From: JAEUHZ01 sp964552795
Lineage (GTDB): Bacteria; Planctomycetota; UBA1135; GCA-002686595
NCBI GenBank assembly: GCA_964552795.1
Contig: CAZKIO010000019.1
Location: 1 to 64,000 of the forward strand
Length of the DNA stretch: 64,000 nt
Direction of reading: 5' to 3'
Below the pieces are notes generated by a model, which saw nothing but the letters and a program-made list of their open reading frames with translations, did not search any database and was not told the origin of the DNA. The position numbers and the translations under genes were made by a program. Each line of letters opens with the position of its first letter. Positions within the stretch are counted from its first letter, which is position 1. Of this stretch, positions 38,301 to 45,672 are shown piece by piece.

Positions 38301-39582
38301 AGCCTTGAACCGCAGGGGGGCCTCCAACCACCCCGATGTCTTCGTAGCCGTCACCGTTGACATCGCCGACGCCGGCGGCGTCGACGAGGACTTGTCCCAG
38401 GCCACTGCGACTGATGCTCCAGACCGGCGTGGGCGATCCACTCGAGGCCGATCCCAGGTACAAACGAACCGTGGTGTTGCCCGTCTGGCTCGCGTCGTCG
38501 TTCGCCAGGGTCAATAGGTCGGCACGCCCGTCCCCGTTCACGTCCCCCGTGTGGAACCGGGCGCGTAGCAGTGCGTTTTGGGCGCCACCTTCGAGCGTCC
38601 AGAACGGAGTGGTCACGAGCCCGGCACTGCTGCCGCGGTAGACGTACACCGCTCCCTCACTCTGGTCAGGGTTCGACTGCCCTGAGTCGGAGATGGCCAC
38701 GTCATCGAAGCCATCGCCATCCACGTCTCCCAAAGCTGCGGCGTGGGAACCGTAGCTGGTCCCCGCGATGCCCTGGAAGTTCGGCTCGAACAGCGTCGCC
38801 ACGGGAGTCGATCCGAGCCCCGATGCGCTGCCGTGAAAGACCCAGGCGACGCCGTCGTGTGCCGGCACCCCCGTTCCGTTCCACGTCGGTGCCCCTACGA
38901 TGAAGTCGCCGAATCCGTCGGAGTTGAGGTCCCCGGCCGCCGCACCCACCAGCGGCGCTCCGGGCGACGTCGGCAGGTCGAAGAACCAATCGGGGGCGCT
39001 GAGCCAGGGATCGATCGTGATCGGATACACGGCGCCCTGGTCCGAGACCTGGATCGCAAGCCCGGAACACCGAGGGACGATCCGCGCGCGCAGCACGGTC
39101 CCCTTCGCGTCCCACGCGGCGAGACCGCGGTAGGTGGCGATCGTGGAGGCGCGTTCGTCGATGAGGCGAGCGGCTAGACCGTCCTCGGCGATCTGTACCG
39201 CAGCGCCCTCGAACTCGACGCCGATCCACAGGTCCGAGCGCACATCTCCACTCCATCGTGCGGGGATGGACCAGCCGTGTTGAACTGCGCCCCGCTCCTC
39301 AAGGAACCACTCGACGAACTCCTCGCGCTGGTACTGCACGCCCTTCTCAGCCGGCACGAGGGTGGGACGCGTGACAGGCATTCGGTCCGCGCCTCGACCT
39401 ATCTCGCTCGTGCGAATGAGAACTGTGCGCGGCGTGGACCCCGGAGCCCGGCCCGTGAACGTCATTCGGATTCCGTCCTCGCAGTAGTTCGAGGGCAATG
39501 GCGTGTGCGGCGCAACCTCGGACGGCGTGACGTCCCCTGGGACCGTGGGATGGACCGACAGAAGCAATGCGAGGTGAAGCAT
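35308..39582 (-). CDS. Giant secreted FG-GAP repeat protein with DCNGN repeats and C-terminal domain
   Basis: A 1424-residue exported protein. A short signal peptide (MLHLALLLSVHP) and about 190 residues come first. Then 14 FG-GAP/integrin-like repeats follow (GDLNSDGFGDFIVGAP, GDVDGDGFDDVAISD, GDVNSDGFSDVLIGAP and so on), which normally build a calcium-binding beta-propeller. Next are five thrombospondin-3/dockerin-like units (DCNGNGIADALDI, DCNGNTVPDECDV, DCNANLVPDNCEY, DCDLNGVLDECQL, DCNGNSVVDACDI). The 154-residue domain shared with the 12743-14074 protein closes it. The ATG is at 39582 with a -10-like TAGGAT about 33 nt upstream. Probably attached to the cell surface; no enzyme domain is visible. 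Confidence 0.9.
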   Translation of the reverse strand: MLHLALLLSVHPTVPGDVTPSEVAPHTPLPSNYCEDGIRMTFTGRAPGSTPRTVLIRTSEIGRGADRMPVTRPTLVPAEKGVQYQREEFVEWFLEERGAVQHGWSIPARWSGDVRSDLWIGVEFEGAAVQIAEDGLAARLIDERASTIATYRGLAAWDAKGTVLRARIVPRCSGLAIQVSDQGAVYPITIDPWLSAPDWFFDLPTSPGAPLVGAAAGDLNSDGFGDFIVGAPTWNGTGVPAHDGVAWVFHGSASGLGSTPVATLFEPNFQGIAGTSYGSHAAALGDVDGDGFDDVAISDSGQSNPDQSEGAVYVYRGSSAGLVTTPFWTLEGGAQNALLRARFHTGDVNGDGRADLLTLANDDASQTGNTTVRLYLGSASSGSPTPVWSISRSGLGQVLVDAAGVGDVNGDGYEDIGVVGGPPAVQGSLFVFFGSPIGPASTTPDFVHHITFGLIGFVEPAGDYDGNGFADVLVGGSAGSWLFLSNPALNGPQSLPNIPMATTGSRIAGDADGDTIPDRLEDVGVGGGLHVYTGGPTTFGAPILFQATGPVATGLPGGAVTSAGAAGDVNGDGRGDVFCLDTSSARVTVLHGCPSPDLVPVAVGSPLVLQPSLPSSFGASCTASGDINGDGLSDLLVGAPNHSSGEVDEGAVHLFISSAAGYPSVPTWSFESNSVGALLGTSVSFAGDVDNDGYMDVLVGAPGYGNGQSAEGRAYLFRGTASGVLASSPAWTFESNDANAELGASVAAAGDTDGDGRADVILGAPGDRAGATDRGAAYVFLGRAAGALGSVPAVVLDGGQNSSRFGTSVSTAGDPNRDGFSDVLIGAPGWTSGQPGEGAAFLFLGSNSGPFATAAWVSEGGLGNAEFGTAVAAAGDVNSDGFSDVLIGAPGFAATTLGGAVFVHFGSPGAAPFTTTPQTVTLGTAGAGLGRALAHAGDVNNDGFSDALVGAPGLGSGQVLLYLGASSGLVTPPAMSWGNPGTSVCAGGDWNGDGFSDLVTAFPGSGAGGQVELYVGSSLYGSRSSHQQRRLDDTQAIMILGRSESTAGIRFQGAAENHFQFAGTTAGRERYRIEYELKPLQSDLNGTSLGHIPVVGFVDSGVPTLPANTLSLPIAGLSTLNSYAWRQRFNLAHPLFPRTTWRAPQGNGLREKKFGTALDCNGNGIADALDIQNATSLDCNGNTVPDECDVPPLGTFDADCNANLVPDNCEYTTLFDCDLNGVLDECQLPPFGNQDCNGNSVVDACDIASSASQDTNLDGIPDECQPGGTLYCFGDGTGTACPCGNTSPAGNQEGCLNSLGFGGRLRSSGVARVSADSFALLGSNMPNSSALYFQGTAQQSGGNGAIFGDGKRCAAGSVIRLGTKINAGNASQYPVTGDQTISVRGALPTGGGTRYYQVWYRNAAAFCTVSTFNLTNGLHTTWLP
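35311..35772 (-). other. C-terminal candidate surface-sorting domain, copy 2
   Basis: Encodes 154 residues ending the giant FG-GAP protein. Motifs in order are CFGDGTGTACPCGN, CLNSLGFGGRL, LYFQGTAQQSGGNGAIFGDG, RCAAGSVIRLG, YQVWYRNAAAFC and FNLTNGLHTTWLP. They align with copy 1 at 12746-13201. Confidence 0.75.
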
Positions 39583-40205
39583 GGGCGAGCGCGAGTGTTG
39601 GGGGGCGAACTCTCGGAATCCTAACCGCCACCCGAGGTTCGCGGACGATGGCGAACCCGTGGACGCCAATCACGACTACCGCCCGCCCCGCCGGAGTCGG
39701 TCCGGAACGCCACAGTCGCCGTCTGACGCCTTCCCGTTCCAATGGGATCCGCAGTTGAACTCAGGTCGCAGCCTGCGCGCGGCGTGCAGTCACAGGGGGG
39801 GGCGCGCGCAAGTGCCCGAGGTCGAACCGGACGACCTCTCTGCTGCCTAGAAGCTGTGAGGCGTACGGGAGGAGCACCGTCATCTCACCGAGGACTCGGA
39901 CGCCATGCTGCCGCCCTACCTGCGTGCGCCCCCCCGATTGGGGAACGCCCCGAAGCTGCATCCGCACCCAGGTCACCACGACCAAGCGGCGGTCGCTCCG
40001 TGACGATCCGGTGCGTTCCAGGAGCCAGCCTTGGTAAGGATCGGTCGAGGACGGCGAGCATCGGAAGATCGTGGCCGCGACGGTGATGCGGACGCGGAAT
40101 GACGTGCGCGAGTTGCCCATCCTACTCGCGGCGGATCAGTCCCCAATCCATGCCGTCCGGCCGGATCCAGCGCTCGGCGACGATGGTCGCTAGGCGGCGA
40201 GGCGC
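39583..40205. other. Intergenic region with one doubtful frame
   Basis: Between the giant protein gene and the three-gene operon, both on the minus strand. It contains the hairpin at 40191-40208, the doubtful frame at 39761-40120 and a poly-G run near 39796. Apart from these I see nothing clear. Confidence 0.5.
39761..40120 (-). CDS. Possible 119-residue hypothetical protein or gene remnant
   Basis: ATG at 40120, translating to a basic protein with ordinary composition (SFRVRITVAATIF, DRRLVVVTWVRMQLRGV, GVRVLGEMTVLLPYASQLLG). Third positions are fairly GC-rich. Just upstream another stretch reads ATIVAERWIRPDGMDWGLIRRE in the frame of the preceding gene, after its stop codon. Both look protein-like and may be pieces of one decayed gene. 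No ribosome site or family is recognised. Confidence 0.3.
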   Translation of the reverse strand: MGNSRTSFRVRITVAATIFRCSPSSTDPYQGWLLERTGSSRSDRRLVVVTWVRMQLRGVPQSGGRTQVGRQHGVRVLGEMTVLLPYASQLLGSREVVRFDLGHLRAPPPVTARRAQAAT

Positions 40206-40208
40206 CTA
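40191..40208 (-). terminator. Hairpin over the stop codon of the three-gene operon
   Basis: TAGGCG and CGCCTA pair around GCGAGG; the TAG stop of the gene at 40206 lies in the stem. Candidate terminator without a T-run. Confidence 0.4.
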
Positions 40209-41339
40209 ACGGGTGCGCGCACGGCCCACACGGAGGAATCTGATTGCGAAGAGGAGCAGCACACCAGCCACGACCAGCGCCCAGCCGACGGGCGCACTCC
40301 AGTCGAGGCCCGCCGTGCGTGGCGACTGCGCCGGCCGCGCCTGTACTTCCACCCTGGCTTGGATCTCCGCCGGCCATTCCAGCGCCGCGCGGCCGAGGGA
40401 CTGGCCCCCGACCGGACCGCGGCGATCGACCAGCAACGTGCCCTCCTCGATCCGGAGCGCGTGCTCGCCCGCCGCGCAGCAGCGGACGTTCGCGAAGCGC
40501 CAGGCGGACACTTCGACGCGCGGCTGCGCTTCGACCTCCTGCCACACGATCTTCGTCCCCTGCGTGACTGGCCAGGCGGTGCAGCCGGGCGGAGTGGGGC
40601 CCGCCACGAATGCCACGACCAGGCGTCGTCCACCGGACTGCTGCACATACGCCCGTTGGACCGCGCCCGACTCCGCCGGGACCACGGCGACGAGCGCGTG
40701 GTTCTCCGGATCGCCCGCATTCGCCCAGCAGAGGAACTGGCCTCCAGGTTTCCCGCTCGTGCCCGCGGCGTCGAGGATGCGCCACGGCGCGAGCGCCAAG
40801 TGGCGCGGAACCGCGGCCCCCACCGGCGTGATCAACGGAAGGAACTCCGTCGGTGACATCAGCGCGATGCCCGCGGACGCGTCGTAGGCCGCGAGCACGC
40901 CCGCCGCGGGCCGGTGCCAGAGAGCGATCGCGTCGTCGATCCGCCAGGTGAACGGATCCGCGGACCGCCAGGTCTGTTGCACGAACCCGCGACCCAGGAC
41001 GACCTCGTAGTCCTCCGTGGTGCTGCGCCAGGGGATCCCGGCCGCGCGCTCCGCCGCGGCGAGGTCCGGCATCGCGTCCAGCAACGAGAGACCAGCGAAC
41101 TCGCCGTTCGCGGCGGATGCGACCAGGTCGCGCAGGGCGTGCAAGAGGTCCGATGCCTCCCAGCCCCGCGCCCCGCCGGCATCCAGCACGAGCCGTTCGA
41201 TCCGCAATTCGAAGGCGTACGGCTCGTCTCGCAGGACCCAGCCGCCCATGACGGCACCGACCAGTTCCTGCGAAGCGGGATCGCCATTCGGCCGCGCATC
41301 TTGCAGCGCGAAGGAGCGAGCCGGAGGCCGCGTGCTCAC
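40206..41339 (-). CDS. Hypothetical protein with one C-terminal membrane helix
   Basis: A 377-residue protein from the GTG at 41339, 13 bp after the previous gene stops. Most of it is soluble and beta-rich (YAFELRIERLVLDAGG, RCCAAGEHALRIEEGTLLVDRRG). It ends in one membrane helix (VGWALVVAGVLLLFAIRFL) and a basic tail, so it may be tail-anchored or an exported protein whose start is missed. No known domain is recognised. It is the last gene of the Cys-rich/repeat-protein operon and probably works with the two proteins before it. Confidence 0.65.
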   Translation of the reverse strand: MSTRPPARSFALQDARPNGDPASQELVGAVMGGWVLRDEPYAFELRIERLVLDAGGARGWEASDLLHALRDLVASAANGEFAGLSLLDAMPDLAAAERAAGIPWRSTTEDYEVVLGRGFVQQTWRSADPFTWRIDDAIALWHRPAAGVLAAYDASAGIALMSPTEFLPLITPVGAAVPRHLALAPWRILDAAGTSGKPGGQFLCWANAGDPENHALVAVVPAESGAVQRAYVQQSGGRRLVVAFVAGPTPPGCTAWPVTQGTKIVWQEVEAQPRVEVSAWRFANVRCCAAGEHALRIEEGTLLVDRRGPVGGQSLGRAALEWPAEIQARVEVQARPAQSPRTAGLDWSAPVGWALVVAGVLLLFAIRFLRVGRARTR

Positions 41340-41352
41340 GGAGCGGCACGGC

Positions 41353-43947
41353 TCACGGCGAGAGCACGACGATCGTGCGCCTCTCCCCGGGCGAGCATCG
41401 CAATGCCTCGTCGACCAGCGTGAGGCGCGACCGGACTCGCTCCGCGCCGCGCGGCGCGTTGCTCCGCCACGCAACCACGTGGACATCGCCGGCCGGCACG
41501 AGCAGGTCGCGGCGCAGACCTTCCCGTTCCTGTGGAAGGAGCTGGAACTCACGGACGGGACGCGCGCCTTCCTGCAGCGAGATCCAGACCGAGCCGTCGA
41601 ACGCACCCTGGTCTCCGATCAAGCTCAGCATGGCCCGGCTGCCGACAGGCACGATGGGAATGGACACGGATCGGCCCGCTCCGGAGGCCAACGAAACCTC
41701 GGCCTCGCCTTCGTGCTGCACGCCCCGCAGCGCGCCCCCCACACGAACGAGGTACTCGCCCGCGAGCAGGCCCTCGAGCTGGAACGTCCCGTCAATGCGT
41801 ACCGGCGCGGAGGTCACGGGCCGCGCGGAGCCGCGCCATGGATCCATGTCCGGCACGGCACCGGAGTGACGGAGTACGGCGGTGGCGCGCAGATCGATCT
41901 CTGCCGCGCCATCCTCCTCCGAGCACTGTGCCCAATCCACGCGTCCGGTGATGGTGAGCGAACGCCCCGGGTGCAGGTCGATCCGGACGTGCGCGGCTTC
42001 CGGGCAGGGCTCGACGCGGGAATGCGCGATCCCGCCGTCCGCGGCCATCACCCACAGGTCGTACCGACCGAAGGGAACGCCGTCGAAGCGCACCTCGCCG
42101 TGCGCGATCCGCCTGCGGTCGTCGGGGATCAACGCCGGCTGCCTGGCTCCGTCGGGCACGGCCACGAGGCGTGCGGTCCGTACGTGCAGCGGCTCGCCCG
42201 TGCGCGCATCCCGCACCGCGGCGACGATCCGCGCATTCGCGTCGCGCGAGCGCTCGAGCACGAAGCGCAGGTCGGATCGCGGCGGACGAGCCAGGCTGGA
42301 GACGCCCGCGCCGAGGAAGCCCGCCGAAGCGCCTGCGGGGTGGCTGACCTGGACCGTGTAGTCGGATCCGTCCTCCAGATCCGCAATCGCGAACCGTCCG
42401 GCCGAGTCCGAGCGCGCACAGGCGAATTCCACCCGTTCGCCGGGTTCCGGATCACGTTCGTGGCAACGCACGAGCGCTCCGGACACGGGCGCGCCCTCTC
42501 CATCGAGAACGACACCGGCGAGGACCGCGGCGTGCTGCAGCGAGAGGGTCACGACCGGCGTGCCGCTCATCGCATCCGCGCGTACGAATCGACGCAGCGG
42601 CGCGAAACCCGCGGCCTCCACCTCGATCAGCGCGTTCACCTCGTCGACGTCCAGGTTGGAGAACCGAAAGGTGCCGCTGCCCGGTTCGGAGTGCGTTTCC
42701 CGCCCGGCGATGCGAACGGACGCGCCGCCGATCGCCACGCCGCCGGGGCCGCTCACCGACCCGTCGAGCGAACGGATGCGCGCTTGCGATGCAAGCACGA
42801 CATCGATCCGCGCCGCGTCGCCGCCGCCCACGAGCCCCGCGTCAAGGACCCGGGTCGCGTAGCCGGCCTTGCGCACGACGAGGGTCGTTGCCGCGGGATC
42901 GCGGGCCGAGATCAGGCTCGGGATGTCGGCGATTCCGTCGATGTCCGTGGCCATGAGCCGCGCGCGCAGGAGCGCCCGGTAGCCGGAGTCACGCATCTGC
43001 GCCGTGCTCAGGGTGACGTCGCGCCAGGGGTGCGCGCTGGACCTCCATTCGACGATCGCGCGCTCGATGTGCCGGCCCGCAGCATCGCTCACCGCCACCC
43101 GCAGGCGATCCAGCGGCTCCAACTCGACACGCAGCGGCGCTGCGGAGTCCGACTGGAGCAGCGTTTCCAAACAGATCGACGCAGCCGCATCCGCGGCGAT
43201 CGCGATGAGGGTGGCCTGCTCGGAGTAGCGCGCGACGCGCGGTGCCGGAGCCAGAACGCCTTGGGCAGCGGTGGTTCCAAGGTGCTCCACGTGGGATCGC
43301 CCGGATCCGGACGGCGCGTGCACGAGGTAGATCTCGCACCCCTCGACGGGGTCCCCCGTTTCCCGGCGCACGGCCACGACGACGAGTTCGCGACCGCGCT
43401 CGAGCCGGAACCGCACGTGACCGCCGGCCTCGTCCGCGACGCCGGCGGCCCGCAGCCGCTGGACGCTCCCGATCCGTACGAGAGGCGCGTACGAATCCGC
43501 GCGAATGTCCACGGAAACCGTGTCCGCGGGCCCCGCCTCGAACGTGAAACGGCCCGACGCGTCGCTGACCAAGAAGGCGTGTGCCCCGGCCTTGTCCGTC
43601 ACGATCACGCGCGCTCCGCCGACCGGCACATCCGTCGCCGCATCGACGATGAGGCCGGCGATCGCCCGCGGCAGGATCGAAGCGGGTGGCGGCGCGGCGG
43701 GCGCATCATCGGCGGCCACCGCGGCAGCCAGGCCCTCGACGCGTCGCGCGCCCGGAGCCGGACGGTCCACCTCGGCGGGGCCCGGACTGGAATGCGTCGG
43801 CCCGGCGCCGAGCCCGGGCCGTGCGTCGGGAACCGGCGCGGCGGACAGGTACTCTCGCGCTCCCCACCCTCCGGCCACAATCGCGAAGACCCAGAGCAGC
43901 CCCCGCGTGACCCGACGGACTCGCGTCCGCGGTTGTGCGCGGCCCAC
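41353..43947 (-). CDS. Membrane-anchored 864-residue protein with carboxypeptidase-regulatory-like repeats
   Basis: GTG at 43947, two bases after the stop of the Cys-rich gene. An N-terminal helix (RGLLWVFAIVAGGWGA) anchors it, followed by a Pro-Ala-rich linker. Prealbumin-like domains then repeat: AGLIVDAATDVPVGGARVIV, GRFTFEAGPADTVSVDI, AGVVLDGEGAPVSGALVRC, GRFAIADLEDGSDYTVQV, GTFQLEGLLAGEYLVRVGG. At least six units can be made out. It is related in architecture to the protein at 26989-30642 but not in operon context. No enzymatic domain. Confidence 0.78.
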   Translation of the reverse strand: MGRAQPRTRVRRVTRGLLWVFAIVAGGWGAREYLSAAPVPDARPGLGAGPTHSSPGPAEVDRPAPGARRVEGLAAAVAADDAPAAPPPASILPRAIAGLIVDAATDVPVGGARVIVTDKAGAHAFLVSDASGRFTFEAGPADTVSVDIRADSYAPLVRIGSVQRLRAAGVADEAGGHVRFRLERGRELVVVAVRRETGDPVEGCEIYLVHAPSGSGRSHVEHLGTTAAQGVLAPAPRVARYSEQATLIAIAADAAASICLETLLQSDSAAPLRVELEPLDRLRVAVSDAAGRHIERAIVEWRSSAHPWRDVTLSTAQMRDSGYRALLRARLMATDIDGIADIPSLISARDPAATTLVVRKAGYATRVLDAGLVGGGDAARIDVVLASQARIRSLDGSVSGPGGVAIGGASVRIAGRETHSEPGSGTFRFSNLDVDEVNALIEVEAAGFAPLRRFVRADAMSGTPVVTLSLQHAAVLAGVVLDGEGAPVSGALVRCHERDPEPGERVEFACARSDSAGRFAIADLEDGSDYTVQVSHPAGASAGFLGAGVSSLARPPRSDLRFVLERSRDANARIVAAVRDARTGEPLHVRTARLVAVPDGARQPALIPDDRRRIAHGEVRFDGVPFGRYDLWVMAADGGIAHSRVEPCPEAAHVRIDLHPGRSLTITGRVDWAQCSEEDGAAEIDLRATAVLRHSGAVPDMDPWRGSARPVTSAPVRIDGTFQLEGLLAGEYLVRVGGALRGVQHEGEAEVSLASGAGRSVSIPIVPVGSRAMLSLIGDQGAFDGSVWISLQEGARPVREFQLLPQEREGLRRDLLVPAGDVHVVAWRSNAPRGAERVRSRLTLVDEALRCSPGERRTIVVLSP

Positions 43948-43949
43948 GG

Positions 43950-44432
43950 CTAGCCTCCGCAGAGGGTTGTCACTCCCTCCCAGCAGCGGAACCTGTGTCC
44001 CACAGGGTCGGTGGGGCCGGCAGCGATCGCGTACCACGAGCACTCGATGCCCCAGACCGGTTCCTCGTTCTCCCCGAACTCGGCGATGCACTCCGATTGG
44101 TAGCAATCGATCGTGTAGCCGCTCGCAGTGTCGGGCATCCTGTGGTGACAGAGATCCCCCGGAGCTCCGGGGATGCAATTTCCATCGCTGCCATCAGGCG
44201 CGTAATAGCCAGGTGCGCTGGCACAATTCGCGTTCGGCGGCTTGGCGCAGGGGCCGCTGCAGGAAAGGGAGGCGGGCGTGTAGAACTCGCCGTCTTCGCA
44301 GCAGCAGTCCGGCGCGGGGTTCAATTGACAATCCTGTCCCCGGATGGAGGGGCCGCCCGTGACGATGAGTGCGGCGCCAATAAGGATCAGAAGGACAGGT
44401 GCGAGTTGCCCGGTCGGTGAACGGAACAGCAT
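43950..44432 (-). CDS. Cysteine-rich secreted protein
   Basis: A 160-residue protein with a signal peptide (LAPVLLILIGAALIVTGG). The mature part of about 130 residues has 14 cysteines, including a DCCCEDGEFY cluster, SCSGPCAK and CYQSEC, so it is probably cross-linked by disulfides outside the cytoplasm. The ATG has GGAGGAG 5-6 nt upstream. It is first in an operon with the 864-residue repeat protein and the C-terminally anchored protein. I recognise no family. Confidence 0.8.
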   Translation of the reverse strand: MLFRSPTGQLAPVLLILIGAALIVTGGPSIRGQDCQLNPAPDCCCEDGEFYTPASLSCSGPCAKPPNANCASAPGYYAPDGSDGNCIPGAPGDLCHHRMPDTASGYTIDCYQSECIAEFGENEEPVWGIECSWYAIAAGPTDPVGHRFRCWEGVTTLCGG

Positions 44433-44604
44433 GGCTCTCCTCCAGCGTTCATTCTCCTGCGATCCACAAAGAGTCAGGGAACAACGGGTCTGCGACGGCC
44501 CGCTGCCTCTCTCCGCGGACGAGGATGCTCCTGGAACCGGCGGGCGTCAAGGCCGGGACCGGGTAGCCCGACGCGGGGTGCCGTGCCTGCGTCCCCGGGG
44601 ACCC

Positions 44605-45672
44605 TCAGCCCTCTTGGGGAGGCGCGTCCCCGGCCTGATCGCGCCGGTCCAGTAACCCATCCTCGCGCAGGCGCGCGACCACCTCGCGCAGCACGGTGTC
44701 GAACGGTTTCGGACGCCAGCCGAGTTCCTCGCGTGCCTTGCGGGCATTGAAACGCAACTCGACGCCGAGCATCGCCAGCGCCTGCGGCGGCGTCAGCTCC
44801 AGCGGCCGGATCCTGTCGACGAGACGCGCGCCCGCGACCACCAGTGGCCACAGCGCGCGCGGCACGACGAACCGTGGGCCGCGGCCGCCCGTCGCCTGCG
44901 CCATCCGCTGGAACAGCTCCATCGTCGACATCCAACTCTCGACCAACAGGTAGCGCTCGCCCCGCCGGCCGCGGTCGAGCGCCAGGATGCAGCCGTCGGC
45001 GGTGTCGTCCACGCCCAGCACGCTGATCGAACCTGGCGGCGCGGCGATGGGCGCCTTGCGCTGCTCCACCAACCGCAGCGACCGCAGCGTGTTCGAGTTC
45101 TTGCCGCTCGCGCCGAAGATCGCGCCGGGATTCACGATCACCACGTCGAGCTGGCTGGCGGCGGCGCGCACGAGCTGCTCGGCGGCGTGCTTCGTCGTCG
45201 CGTAATCGACGCCCAGCGGGCCGTTGTTCCACTCGATCGTCTCGTCCAGCGTCTCGGGTCCCCTCCCGTGCCCGACCGCCACCACCGAGCTGACGTGCAG
45301 GAAGCGGTCGACCTTGGCGGCGCGCGCGGCGGCGAGCACGCTGCGGGTGCCCTCCACGTTGACGCGCCGCTGCGCTTCGCCGTCGCGCGTCTTGTAGCTG
45401 ATCAGCGCGCCAGAGTGCACCAGTTGCGCGCGGCGGCCGGAGGATCGTGCGCGCGTGGCGGTGGAGCTCGCGGCGGCGTGGATCGAACCGGGGTCCGTCA
45501 GGTCGCCGTCGTGCCAGTGCACGCCGAGGGCGGTGAGTTCGGCGCGGTCGGACGTCGGCCGCGCGAGCACGTGCACCTCGTCGCCGCGGCGCACGAGCCG
45601 CTCGACGATCGCGGTGCCGAGGAATCCGGTGCCGCCCGTCACCAGCACGGTCGCGGGCTCGTGCGTGCTCAT
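44605..45672 (-). CDS. NAD-dependent epimerase/dehydratase or 3-beta-HSD-like protein
   Basis: A 355-residue extended short-chain dehydrogenase. The NAD site is VLVTGGTGFLGTAIVERL and the catalytic YxxxK is DYATTKHAAEQLVRAA. The segment VDRFLHVSSVVAVGHG is also typical, and the C-terminus (FNARKAREELGWRPKPFDTVLREVV) matches sugar-nucleotide epimerases and dihydroflavonol-reductase-like proteins. Around residues 68-78 there are extra basic residues (SSTATRARSSGRR) where relatives have a short turn. The ATG overlaps the stop of the histidine kinase gene. Confidence 0.85.
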   Translation of the reverse strand: MSTHEPATVLVTGGTGFLGTAIVERLVRRGDEVHVLARPTSDRAELTALGVHWHDGDLTDPGSIHAAASSTATRARSSGRRAQLVHSGALISYKTRDGEAQRRVNVEGTRSVLAAARAAKVDRFLHVSSVVAVGHGRGPETLDETIEWNNGPLGVDYATTKHAAEQLVRAAASQLDVVIVNPGAIFGASGKNSNTLRSLRLVEQRKAPIAAPPGSISVLGVDDTADGCILALDRGRRGERYLLVESWMSTMELFQRMAQATGGRGPRFVVPRALWPLVVAGARLVDRIRPLELTPPQALAMLGVELRFNARKAREELGWRPKPFDTVLREVVARLREDGLLDRRDQAGDAPPQEG

